Assembly (NCBI GenBank): GCA_948467695.1
Contig: CAOKFJ010000082.1
Span: forward strand, 1 to 7,358
Length of the DNA stretch: 7,358 nt
Source: an uncultured Allobaculum sp.
GTDB lineage: Bacteria; Bacillota_I; Bacilli_A; Erysipelotrichales; Erysipelotrichaceae
Direction of reading: 5' to 3'
Position numbers and translations under genes: made by a program. How positions within the stretch are numbered: position 1 is the stretch's first letter; each line of letters starts with the position of its first letter. Shown here piece after piece: positions 1 to 7,111 of the stretch. The notes beneath the pieces were generated by a model that worked only from the letters and a program-made list of their open reading frames with translations, did no database searches and was not told the DNA's origin.

Positions 1-893
1 TTGGTCTTGGACGTCTGTATATGCGCATGCTTGGTCCTTCATGGATCGCATGGATTGCGCTAAGCGATGATCCAAAGAAGCGGTTCAGCTCGCTGACGGC
101 GATGAAAAAGGCAGTGCATAAGACGCAAGACAGACGAAAAGCGCTCCTGATGGTGTCGACAGCTGCGTTGTGCGCGGCAGCAGGAATTTTCGTGCCTCTG
201 GCAATGATGAACAGCGCGTCGGACGATACAGCCAGCACAAAGGAAGAAACGCCTCTGCTGCTCGAAGAACAGAAAGCGCCATCGGCAGCGCAGATCTGCG
301 AGCGCCTGGCGCAAAGAGGAGCGCTTGAAGATTCTGACGTTCTAAGTGAAAGCGAATGGATCGCTGCAGCGCGCGCGGCTTTGCAGGAAAAGCATTTTGG
401 GCTAGCGGGATATCTGCTTGAACATCCCTGCACCACATCGAGCTACTCGGTAGAACTGTATGACGTGCTGCTTGCACTCATGCTTTCGAAAAGCATCGAG
501 AAAGAGCGGCTGTATGGGCTTGTCAGAGCGCTGCCGATGCAGAGCGCGTGGCGCGAACCGATGCAGGTGCTGTTTCAGGTCCTTGGCGATCAGCGCATTC
601 CGCTTCCCGGACAAATGCTCGAAGAGATTTTTTTCGGATTTGATGATCTTGAAATGATCGACGAGGCATGCGCCATAGCACTTATGGGCTATCTGCTTTC
701 TTTAAAGGCAGAGGGGATTTTGGTTTACTGTCCGGATAAAAGACTGATGGATGTGCTTGAAAAGCGCGCACCTGAATACGCAAGGCTTCTGCTCAACAGC
801 TTAAGCGAGGACAGAGCGCAATCATCTGAAGCGCAGCGTGAAGAAAGCTTCGCTGCCAGCTTTTTCGAGGAGGCGTCAGGAATGCCGCCATAA
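1..893 (+). CDS. Kinase-like membrane protein, C-terminal part (EssB/YukC-like or Ser/Thr kinase)
   Basis: The frame is open from base 3, so the gene begins upstream and 296 residues are visible. Numbering from the window edge, residues 14-38 resemble the end of a protein kinase C-lobe (subdomain XI): a Trp/Ala helix, then DDPKKRFSS with the conserved Arg at 27. A basic stretch (about 39-46) precedes one hydrophobic segment at 47-69, and about 225 charged, helix-prone residues follow. By the positive-inside rule the kinase part is cytoplasmic and the C-terminal part is outside. A kinase-like domain, one membrane helix and a helical outer domain is the plan of EssB/YukC, the T7SSb pseudokinase component, and the downstream essC supports that. 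A genuine Ser/Thr kinase cannot be excluded because the N-lobe and catalytic loop are outside the window. The ATG at 21 is internal to the frame and not the real start. The stop is TAA at 891-893, and the -1 frame just beyond it looks coding. The kinase-like end is fairly secure; the EssB identity is inference. Confidence 0.68.
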   Translation, partial: GLGRLYMRMLGPSWIAWIALSDDPKKRFSSLTAMKKAVHKTQDRRKALLMVSTAALCAAAGIFVPLAMMNSASDDTASTKEETPLLLEEQKAPSAAQICERLAQRGALEDSDVLSESEWIAAARAALQEKHFGLAGYLLEHPCTTSSYSVELYDVLLALMLSKSIEKERLYGLVRALPMQSAWREPMQVLFQVLGDQRIPLPGQMLEEIFFGFDDLEMIDEACAIALMGYLLSLKAEGILVYCPDKRLMDVLEKRAPEYARLLLNSLSEDRAQSSEAQREESFAASFFEEASGMPP

Positions 894-949
894 GAGAGGC
901 AGCCATAGAGGATGGAGATGCGCTTCTTGCGCAAGTTTGTCTCCAGTGA
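881..949 (+). other. Coding-like -1 frame extension after the kinase-like gene
   Basis: Read in the -1 frame relative to the upstream gene, bases 881-949 encode NAAIREAAIEDGDALLAQVC, then LQ and a TGA stop at 947-949. Codons start mostly with G or another purine and the peptide looks like an amphipathic helix. The annotated frame here gives only MPP and TAA, then TAG. The extended stop would lie 20 bases before the next start, a normal operon spacing. There is no ATG, GTG or TTG start for it and no obvious slippery sequence. It may be the original C-terminus lost through a one-base indel (natural or sequencing error), or chance. Confidence 0.3.
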
Positions 950-952
950 AAC

Positions 953-960
953 GAGAGGAG
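953..960 (+). promoter_or_regulatory. Ribosome binding site for the gene at 970
   Basis: GAGAGGAG lies 9 bases before the ATG at 970. It decides the start: the same frame is open back to an ATG at 838, but that longer version overlaps the upstream gene and adds a 44-residue Arg/Cys-rich stretch that looks like out-of-frame translation. Confidence 0.75.
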
Positions 961-969
961 ATTTTTATT

Positions 970-3030
970 ATGTTTGCGATGATGTTTCAGCCGCATGAGC
1001 AGATGATGGCAGCGCAGATGCATTCGCATCTGCAGATTCTCCAGAACGGAGCGCACGTCGCTTTGCTTTGCGATGAAGAAGTCGATCTGATGCAATCATG
1101 CATACGGCTGGATGGCAGAAAGCTTGAAACCCTGTATTTCGATCTCGACAGGGGAGAACACAACCTTTCCTATGAACTGATCGGCCGAAATGGAATGGTT
1201 CTCGAAAGCGAGGAAAGACGACTGTCCGCATCGATGGAAGACAAGAAGAGCGGATCAGTCGGAATGGACGATTTGATGAGCAGTCCTGAGCCGTCGGAGA
1301 TTTTCGATGCTGACTCTGACGCGTTCACGGCGCTGTATCCCTTCGACAGGGAAGGTCTTGTTGCGTTAAACAGCCGCCAGCTGGTTATGCAGTTTGAAGA
1401 AGATGCCAGCGGTGCAGTGCTTGAAATAGCCGGCACGCAGAAAACGCAGCGTATTGAGATTGCAGGCGATCGTCTGGAAGCCATGCTCGAGCCGGGGATC
1501 AGCGAAGTTCGTCTGTATGCCAATTCGCACTCCGACAAAGTTCTTTGCGTATGGATTGTCGAGACTGCAGGCGAGGGAGAGGATCTTTCGGGTTCTCCAG
1601 ATTATCTGCAGCCGGATGAATCGATAAGACCGGACGCGCCGTCTGTTTCGGATGATGAGCGGGAAGACACCGATCCATCGGATCAGGAAGATTCGAACAC
1701 GCAGGGAAGCGGGGAAGAGCAGAATCCGGAAGATTCGAAAGCGACTGAGGATATGAGCGGACCGTCTGGGAATGATGCTGCGGATTCGGATAAAGACAGC
1801 GGCAAAGATGAAAACTCGCAAGGTGAGGATGAGTATTACGCCGATGAGCAGCAGCCGCCGTATGCCCTCGATATCGAAGAAATCGTCTGGGCGGATAGCG
1901 AGAGTGAAGATGATTCTCTTCATGAGCAGACAGCAGACAGGTTGCTTGCGGACAGTTCATCAGCACCTTCGGATTCTTCGGGCAATGGGCAGGTAAACGA
2001 AAATACGCAAAGCGATGCAAGCCTGCCTGAGAATCAGTCTTCCACTATGGCTGCAGGCGATGCGTTTGATCGATTTGGATCATATGCAGGCCGATTCTCT
2101 TCCGATTCGCACACACGGTTTGAAGGCGAACCGATGGCGGGTTTGTCCGGTCGGACAGCTCTGTCCAGTCGTGAAAAAGTGGCAGCGTCTGTCTTAAGTG
2201 AAAACAGCGGGATGCATTCGCTTTCGCCCTATGGAAAACAGAAAGACAGCGACCTCTTCCCGGCTAAACAGGGACTGACGGGGCTGCCTGGACCATCGGC
2301 TGCTTCTATGGACAAATCCGGTCCGGTGGCAAAGCTTTCTTCTTTTGATCGGCAGTATGTATCCGGTTCGCGCATTTATACACAGGATCCCGCCTCGCTT
2401 GAACTGCAGGTGGAGGGCGGAAGTGTTTCGATGTATGAAGTGCGCTCGCTCGAATCGAAAAAGACATATCCCGACTTGAAAGCCGCGCTTGAGGCGGAGG
2501 CGGGCGCATCGCTTGAAGTGCGGGCGCAGATTCTTGGCGAGAACGCGTCGCTCAAGCCAAGCGCCTGGACGATCGTGCCGATCGGGGCGCCGCTTGCCGA
2601 GAAAGTTTCCATCCCCGGCAAAGATGTCGACCGCTACTTTTCCCTGGATCAGAACGGTTCGCTTGTCATGCACCAGAAGACGCGGACGACTCGTGCAGTG
2701 CTTTGCAGGGGATTTGAACAGATTGAACCCGACAATCTTGTGCCTCGTGAAGAACTTCGTCTGTATATCGATGATCCGGCAAGCCCCTGCACGCTTGAAG
2801 TAGACGGAAAGATGCAGGATGCGATTGTCAGCGAGGACGAGATCGGTCAGCCCTATATCAAAGTCCGCGCAGCTGCAGGCGCGCACACGCTCAAGCTTAT
2901 CCAGGCAGGACAGGTTGTTTATGAAAGCCGCATGGCAGCGCGTTCTCTGTGGCCGATGGCGCTTGTCCCGATTGTCCTTGGCGCTGCGGCAGGAGTGATC
3001 TGCGATGTCCGGCGCCGACGCATGCGCTAG
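970..3030 (+). CDS. Unrecognised 686-residue acidic protein with C-terminal membrane anchor
   Basis: I do not recognise a family. Residues 1-200 contain two beta-rich modules (about 43-82 and 149-198). About 200-400 is a low-complexity, acidic, Ser/Asp/Glu/Gln/Asn-rich linker, probably disordered. About 470-655 is again beta-rich, with a module at 607-654 resembling the first two (a DG turn, then a G-x-H-x-L strand, then a strand ending near ES). One hydrophobic segment at 660-678 is followed by the short tail DVRRRRMR. The basic tail predicts a cytoplasmic C-terminus and an outside N-terminus, yet the N-terminus (MFAMMFQPHE...) is not a signal peptide, so topology is unresolved. It lies between the kinase-like gene and essC and overlaps essC by 26 bases, which implies a role in the same secretion machine. 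It could stand in for EssA or EsaA, but I see no sequence match. The ATG at 970 is chosen for its Shine-Dalgarno site and because it avoids overlap with the upstream gene. Confidence 0.85.
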   Translation: MFAMMFQPHEQMMAAQMHSHLQILQNGAHVALLCDEEVDLMQSCIRLDGRKLETLYFDLDRGEHNLSYELIGRNGMVLESEERRLSASMEDKKSGSVGMDDLMSSPEPSEIFDADSDAFTALYPFDREGLVALNSRQLVMQFEEDASGAVLEIAGTQKTQRIEIAGDRLEAMLEPGISEVRLYANSHSDKVLCVWIVETAGEGEDLSGSPDYLQPDESIRPDAPSVSDDEREDTDPSDQEDSNTQGSGEEQNPEDSKATEDMSGPSGNDAADSDKDSGKDENSQGEDEYYADEQQPPYALDIEEIVWADSESEDDSLHEQTADRLLADSSSAPSDSSGNGQVNENTQSDASLPENQSSTMAAGDAFDRFGSYAGRFSSDSHTRFEGEPMAGLSGRTALSSREKVAASVLSENSGMHSLSPYGKQKDSDLFPAKQGLTGLPGPSAASMDKSGPVAKLSSFDRQYVSGSRIYTQDPASLELQVEGGSVSMYEVRSLESKKTYPDLKAALEAEAGASLEVRAQILGENASLKPSAWTIVPIGAPLAEKVSIPGKDVDRYFSLDQNGSLVMHQKTRTTRAVLCRGFEQIEPDNLVPREELRLYIDDPASPCTLEVDGKMQDAIVSEDEIGQPYIKVRAAAGAHTLKLIQAGQVVYESRMAARSLWPMALVPIVLGAAAGVICDVRRRRMR
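1686..1739 (+). repeat. Short direct repeat in the acidic linker
   Basis: GGAAGATTCGAA occurs at 1686-1697 and again at 1728-1739, 42 bases (14 codons) apart and in the same frame. The copies encode EDSN and EDSK preceded by Q or P. This is consistent with small in-frame duplications having lengthened the acidic linker. It is a weak, local repeat. Confidence 0.4.
2991..2995 (+). promoter_or_regulatory. Ribosome binding site for the EssC-like gene
   Basis: AGGAG lies inside the 3' end of the preceding gene, 9 bases before the ATG at 3005. It supports that start over the later in-frame ATG at 3098. The 26-base gene overlap suggests translational coupling of the anchored protein and EssC. Confidence 0.65.
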
Positions 3031-6000
3031 TCTTGTCACCTTTGACAAAGCGCGAATCGAACACATTGAACCCTGCGGCAGGACTTCTCTTGAGAGCATG
3101 TTTCGTCCATATGCGCGTCAAGGTATGCCTCAGAGTGCATGGAGAGTAAAGAGCAACGCGGGCTTTTCGTGTATAGCGATAGACCATAAGGGATACGCGT
3201 TTGCGGGCTCGAACGCATTTCCCTTCGCAAGCACGCCTCATTTTTGCATCTACACACGTTCGCTTTGTGCGAAAGGGAATGTTCAATCCCAAGAAGAAAC
3301 GAAACGTTTTGTCATTGAAGATTTTTCGAAAAACGGAACGTATCTCAATGGACTTCGCATGCACGAGCCCTGCGCGCTCAGGGACGGTGACTGGATTTTT
3401 GCGGCAGGCGCTCTGTTTGTCTTTTTTGAAGATGCGCTTTTCGGTCCTTCTTCAGCTTTCGAAAACGAGAAGAAAATCCCGATGTTTGATGTGCAGTCCT
3501 GCGAGATGAAGGGCGGTGTCGAAAGCGGTGATGACGCCAAGTGCAAAGCAGTTTTTGACGATGAACCGGAGCGGGAAATGTCTGCGATCGAGGCGTACAT
3601 GGCGGAAGAGTCTTTGTCGAATGAAAGCCTGTCATCGCCGGCGGGAATGATGATCATCAGTTCGCTGGCATCCGTAGTCAGCGGCATCCTGCTCAATCCC
3701 AAAGATCTCAGTGCTGTATGGGCAAGCCTTGCCGGATCATCCATTACCGCCCTCGCTTTTGCGGGATGGTACAGGGCGCAGGCGCGTAAGCGGAAGAATC
3801 AGGTGCAGGCGCAGAGCGAACAGACACTGCAGGCGTATCTGGACTATCTGGATGGGCAGGCGATGCGGATCGATGAACTTCGCCGCAGAAAGAATCAGTG
3901 CTTTGGCGATCAGGCAAAACTTGTCGAAGCGCTCGATGTCTCGCTCAAGGGCATGCAGAGAACAGGAGCGTGGAAGCTGCCGGCAGGCATATGTCTTGCC
4001 CCGGTCTGCCGCATCGAGATGCCGCAGATTGTCTGGCATACGAAAAACGAGAGAGGAAAAAGAGCGCTTGAAGCGCTTGAAAAGCTCGTTGTCGATGCCG
4101 CTATGTGGATCACCCTCGAGCCTGGAAAACACCTGCGTTTCGGGCATTGCACGATGGCTGTGCTTCGCGATGTCTTTGCGCTGTGGGTATGGATGATTTA
4201 TGCAGACAGAAGACGTTTTGCGTGGATCGGCTTTGATCCTGCAAGTGTTGAACATCATCCGGCATGCATGCTCGATACCCGGCTTTTATGTTTTGACGAT
4301 GCGGGAGCTTTCATGGAAATGGCAGCAGCCAATCCGGAAATCGAATGGACGATCTGTACGCGACTTCCTGTATCGATGCAGACTCTTCCGGTACATACGG
4401 CACTTGTGGATGTCAGTCAGTCGATCGGGCTGGCGCAAAATGATCTATCCGCCAGATTCTCCAGAGCGAAGCGTGATGTTTCGGATTGTTCTGAGATTGA
4501 AAGCTCGTTAATGCGTTTGTCGATTGATGAAAAACAAAGAAGAAAAAAGCTTCGTGAAGCGGTGCGCGATTTGCAGATCGAGGGAGGATGGCCCTCGTTT
4601 CACCTTGCGCAGAGACAGCGGGCAGCGCTGTCTGTTCCGCGATGTCTGCAGGAAAAAAGCGCTGTGCGCGATCGCGCTTGCATGCGTGTGGAATTGGCTC
4701 CATCCGTTTTCTGGGATCTGTCGGCAGATGGGCCTCACGCGCTTGTGGCGGGTATGACCGGAAGCGGGAAAAGCGAAGCGATGTGCGGCGTTCTCTATCA
4801 GCTTGCGTGGCTCAATACCCCAAGACAGGTGCAGTTTGTGCTGATTGATTTTAAAGGCGGCTCGTTTGCCGCGCCGCTCATTGATCTTCCGCATACAGCC
4901 GCGTATCTAAGCAATCTGCATGATGGCGCAATCGGGCGCTTTGAAAAAGCGATCGATATCGAACTGAAGAGAAGACAGGATGCGATCGCCTCATGGCTGA
5001 AGAAGCATCCGGATTGCGAACCGTCGCTTGAAGGCTGTCCACAGCTGAACATGAGTCATGTGGTGATCTGCGTCGATGAATTCGGACAGCTGAAAGCGCG
5101 TCATCCCGAATTCATGAAGTCGCTGCAGGAAACCGCGCGCATTGGAAGAAGCCTCGGCTTTCATCTGATTCTCTCCACGCAGAAGCCTGCCGGAATCGTC
5201 GACGAACAGATCTGGTCGAATTCGAAAAGCCGGCTGTGCTTTCAGGTTCTTGATCATGCAGATTCAAGAGAAGTGCTCGGACACGAAAACGCCTGCGCCA
5301 TCAGGCAGGCAGGAGAGTTCATTTTGCAGGTGCAGTCAAAAGGGGAGCAGAGCGGTCGGGCGTTCTATCTCAAAGATCCGGCAGACGGGAAAAGCCGTGT
5401 TGAGCGTTTTGAAAACGGTACATGGACAGGCATTGAACGGCAGAGCGTTCAGGAGTTTATGCGAGGGCGCATACTCGAGCGAAACGATGCGCGGCAGTGG
5501 CTTCTGCTTCCGGATCCGCTAGGCAATGCCGATGCGTTTCGAGAAGTGCTGATCGATCGGATTACAAGCGTTGAGCCGCTATCGCTTTGTTTCTCTTCGA
5601 TCGCAATCGCCGGTCCGAAAGACAATGCGTATGCGTTAGTCGAACGGCTGATTGCCGCGGAAGAAAGAACGGTCTACAGCACCATTAGACTTCGAGGAAT
5701 CGATCAGCATATCGGCATGGGATCACTGTACTCCAGACATATTCGCCATAGTCCATGCGTGGTGATCATCGACGAGGTGACAAGCATTGATCGCCTATGC
5801 CTTGAAGAACTCGCTGCAATGCCTGATGTAACGCTCGTTCTTGTCCTTGAAAAAGTAAGCTTTCAAATCGATGCGCTTATAAGTCTGTTTTCGCTTCGCA
5901 TCGATGTCGGTATGAACAATCGCGACGATCATTCGCTCTTCTTTCAGGGCAGACAGATCCCGCAGTCCTCATGGCCTTTGGTTTTTGGACTTTGCCATAA

Positions 6001-6526
6001 CGACGTGCTGCGCATTGTCTGCGGACAGGCGCCCGCGCTTTTGCGCAAGCCGCAAGTGGATATGCAAAGGCTTGAAGAATGCCGCATGACGCTTAACAGC
6101 GAAGAGCTGAGCGAGATCGTCCCGTGCTTTGAGGAAGCGGTGTTTATCGGCATGGATTTAGATGAGGCAAGACCGGTGTTTGTTATGGATCAGACACTTT
6201 CCGTCATCTGGACATCTTCAAGGGCAAGAGAAGACGCTATGGCGTTCTGCGCAAGGATGCAGTTGTGCCATCCTTGCGGTTTGATCGCCGATCAGCTGAC
6301 AGAGGGCATGGTCTGCGCGCTTTGTCTGGAGCAGGCGACTGAAATGGAAGCGCAGGAAATCATTGCCGCGGCGATGGAGAGGGGCGGAGTTCTCTTCTTT
6401 GGAAATGGACTGCAGTCCATGGCTTTTTCACTCGGGCTTCGAATGCCCTATGAACAGAAAGGAAATGCGCTTTGGCTGTATGAAGGAATCCTGCGAAATG
6501 TACAAAGCGCGATGTTTTACTCGTGA
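3005..6526 (+). CDS. essC: EssC/YukBA-type T7SS FtsK/SpoIIIE ATPase with FHA domain
   Basis: This is the membrane ATPase that powers T7SSb export, 1173 residues. About 63-143 is an FHA domain with S76-x-x-H79 and the DxSxNGTYLNG signature near 106-116; the usual GR Arg is replaced (AGSN, 67-70). Two membrane segments lie at about 212-230 and 234-254, followed by a basic helical linker. About 300-480 looks like the pseudo-ATPase domain that precedes D1 in EssC. D1 is intact: Walker A GMTGSGKS at 583-590, IDFKGG at 614-619, Walker B VVICVDEF at 686-693, and STQKP at 724-728 after a GRSLGFH stretch. D2 (about 860-1010) keeps an IIDE at 921-924 but its P-loop position reads AGPKDNAYA (869-877) with no GKS/T. 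D3 (from about 1045, FIGMDLDEARPVFVMD) has lost its P-loop altogether. Length is below the roughly 1480 residues usual for Bacillota EssC, with one FHA domain instead of two and shrunken D2 and D3. Degenerate D2 and D3 are known in this family; here it is extreme. The stop overlaps the next start. Confidence 0.93.
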   Translation: MSGADACASLVTFDKARIEHIEPCGRTSLESMFRPYARQGMPQSAWRVKSNAGFSCIAIDHKGYAFAGSNAFPFASTPHFCIYTRSLCAKGNVQSQEETKRFVIEDFSKNGTYLNGLRMHEPCALRDGDWIFAAGALFVFFEDALFGPSSAFENEKKIPMFDVQSCEMKGGVESGDDAKCKAVFDDEPEREMSAIEAYMAEESLSNESLSSPAGMMIISSLASVVSGILLNPKDLSAVWASLAGSSITALAFAGWYRAQARKRKNQVQAQSEQTLQAYLDYLDGQAMRIDELRRRKNQCFGDQAKLVEALDVSLKGMQRTGAWKLPAGICLAPVCRIEMPQIVWHTKNERGKRALEALEKLVVDAAMWITLEPGKHLRFGHCTMAVLRDVFALWVWMIYADRRRFAWIGFDPASVEHHPACMLDTRLLCFDDAGAFMEMAAANPEIEWTICTRLPVSMQTLPVHTALVDVSQSIGLAQNDLSARFSRAKRDVSDCSEIESSLMRLSIDEKQRRKKLREAVRDLQIEGGWPSFHLAQRQRAALSVPRCLQEKSAVRDRACMRVELAPSVFWDLSADGPHALVAGMTGSGKSEAMCGVLYQLAWLNTPRQVQFVLIDFKGGSFAAPLIDLPHTAAYLSNLHDGAIGRFEKAIDIELKRRQDAIASWLKKHPDCEPSLEGCPQLNMSHVVICVDEFGQLKARHPEFMKSLQETARIGRSLGFHLILSTQKPAGIVDEQIWSNSKSRLCFQVLDHADSREVLGHENACAIRQAGEFILQVQSKGEQSGRAFYLKDPADGKSRVERFENGTWTGIERQSVQEFMRGRILERNDARQWLLLPDPLGNADAFREVLIDRITSVEPLSLCFSSIAIAGPKDNAYALVERLIAAEERTVYSTIRLRGIDQHIGMGSLYSRHIRHSPCVVIIDEVTSIDRLCLEELAAMPDVTLVLVLEKVSFQIDALISLFSLRIDVGMNNRDDHSLFFQGRQIPQSSWPLVFGLCHNDVLRIVCGQAPALLRKPQVDMQRLEECRMTLNSEELSEIVPCFEEAVFIGMDLDEARPVFVMDQTLSVIWTSSRAREDAMAFCARMQLCHPCGLIADQLTEGMVCALCLEQATEMEAQEIIAAAMERGGVLFFGNGLQSMAFSLGLRMPYEQKGNALWLYEGILRNVQSAMFYS

Positions 6527-6930
6527 TGATTCTGTATATTCAGCCTCTCGGACATTGCGAACAGATACTTCGCCTGTCCGATCCGATGCGCATCGCGCTT
6601 GAAGATCTGGAAACAATGCTTGAACCATGCCGATCATGGCGCGTGCCGCTGGCATGGTATGACCGCGAAGAACACGCACTGCTTGAGCGTTCGGTTTCCA
6701 TCGCGTGCTGCGGGGCAATTGATCAGGATCATCTGATTGTCTTTCCCGCGGACATCCTGCAGCCAAAGGGCAGCCATTCAAGGGGAAAGAAAGAAACAAC
6801 GATAGATAAAGGAGAAGAGTATGCGGATTCAAGCAGACTACAACGAAATCAACCGGACGGGAAATACCGTTCGAAGCCTGGCGGCGAACTACGACTCGCT
6901 CATGAGTCAGATGCTTGCGCGCATGAATGA
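6526..6930 (+). CDS. Probable YukD/EsaB ubiquitin-like T7SS accessory protein with extra tail
   Basis: A 134-residue protein whose ATG overlaps the essC stop as TGATG; a GTG at 6523 in the same frame is an alternative. No Shine-Dalgarno site is close, so coupling to essC is likely. Residues 1-75 fit a ubiquitin-like fold: a first strand MILYIQPLG, a long helix around 19-37, and a final ERSVSIACCGAIDQDHLIVF pattern (54-73). That ending parallels the 'sLaecGi.dGD.LiV' ending of YukD/EsaB proteins, small cytosolic T7SSb accessories about 80 residues long. From about residue 80 the sequence turns basic and polar, and residues 99-134 come from DNA that also encodes the WXG100 protein in another frame. 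The tail may be a read-through artefact: TAG at 6803 and TAA at 6807 sit in the other two frames, so a one-base indel would end the protein at a normal YukD length. The fold call rests on pattern and gene context. Confidence 0.6.
   Translation: MILYIQPLGHCEQILRLSDPMRIALEDLETMLEPCRSWRVPLAWYDREEHALLERSVSIACCGAIDQDHLIVFPADILQPKGSHSRGKKETTIDKGEEYADSSRLQRNQPDGKYRSKPGGELRLAHESDACAHE
6808..6814 (+). promoter_or_regulatory. Strong ribosome binding site for the first WXG100 gene
   Basis: AAAGGAG lies 6 bases before the ATG at 6821, the best Shine-Dalgarno site in the window. The neighbouring YukD-like and second WXG100 genes lack one, which suggests that the first WXG100 protein is made in larger amounts, as expected for a secreted substrate. 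Confidence 0.75.
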
Positions 6931-7111
6931 GCTGCAAAGCGCATGGCAGGGAGAGGACGCTGCGGTATTCATTTCCAAGCTGGAAGAACTGCGCCCGAAA
7001 ATGCAGCAGCTCAAAACAACGATGGACACCTATGGCGATCGTCTGATTCATGACGCCGCGGCGTACCAGAGCCTGCAGGCATCGCGCACCGCAAGCGCGC
7101 GCACTCTCTAG
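6821..7111 (+). CDS. WXG100 family secreted protein (EsxA-like)
   Basis: The protein has 96 residues, the standard WXG100 length, with no signal peptide and almost entirely helical. The W-x-G turn is at W42-Q-G44 (SAWQGEDA), between two helices of about 35-40 residues, which gives the helical hairpin typical of EsxA. These proteins are folded T7SS substrates exported as dimers after recognition by EssC. A clear Shine-Dalgarno site fixes the start at 6821. The C-terminus (DAAAYQSLQASRTASARTL) has a Tyr but not a clear YxxxD/E export motif; that motif might be supplied by a partner, perhaps the next gene's product. The TAG stop shares a base with the next gene's GTG. Confidence 0.9.
   Translation: MRIQADYNEINRTGNTVRSLAANYDSLMSQMLARMNELQSAWQGEDAAVFISKLEELRPKMQQLKTTMDTYGDRLIHDAAAYQSLQASRTASARTL

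Noticed and set aside
838..969. N-terminal extension of the anchored protein from the ATG at 838
   Set aside because: It overlaps the upstream gene, gives an Arg/Cys-rich stretch unlike the rest, and a good Shine-Dalgarno site sits just before the ATG at 970.
894..969. Possible promoter or terminator in the only sizeable intergenic gap
   Set aside because: No -35/-10 pair and no stem followed by a T run that I could support; the gap is better explained as operon spacing or lost coding sequence.
912..998. Small 28-codon frame from the ATG at 912 spanning the gap and the next start
   Set aside because: It has no clear ribosome binding site, an unremarkable peptide, and overlaps the better-supported gene at 970.
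1366..2020. Long reverse-strand frames over the acidic linker (up to 185 codons)
   Set aside because: Asp/Ser/Glu-rich codons on the + strand rarely make stops in reverse; the products are Arg/Ile- or His/Pro-rich with no domain, and lack start signals.
2194..3099. 301-codon reverse-strand frame
   Set aside because: Lies opposite the anchored protein and the essC start; Arg/Lys/Cys/His-rich composition with no motif, a typical antisense shadow.
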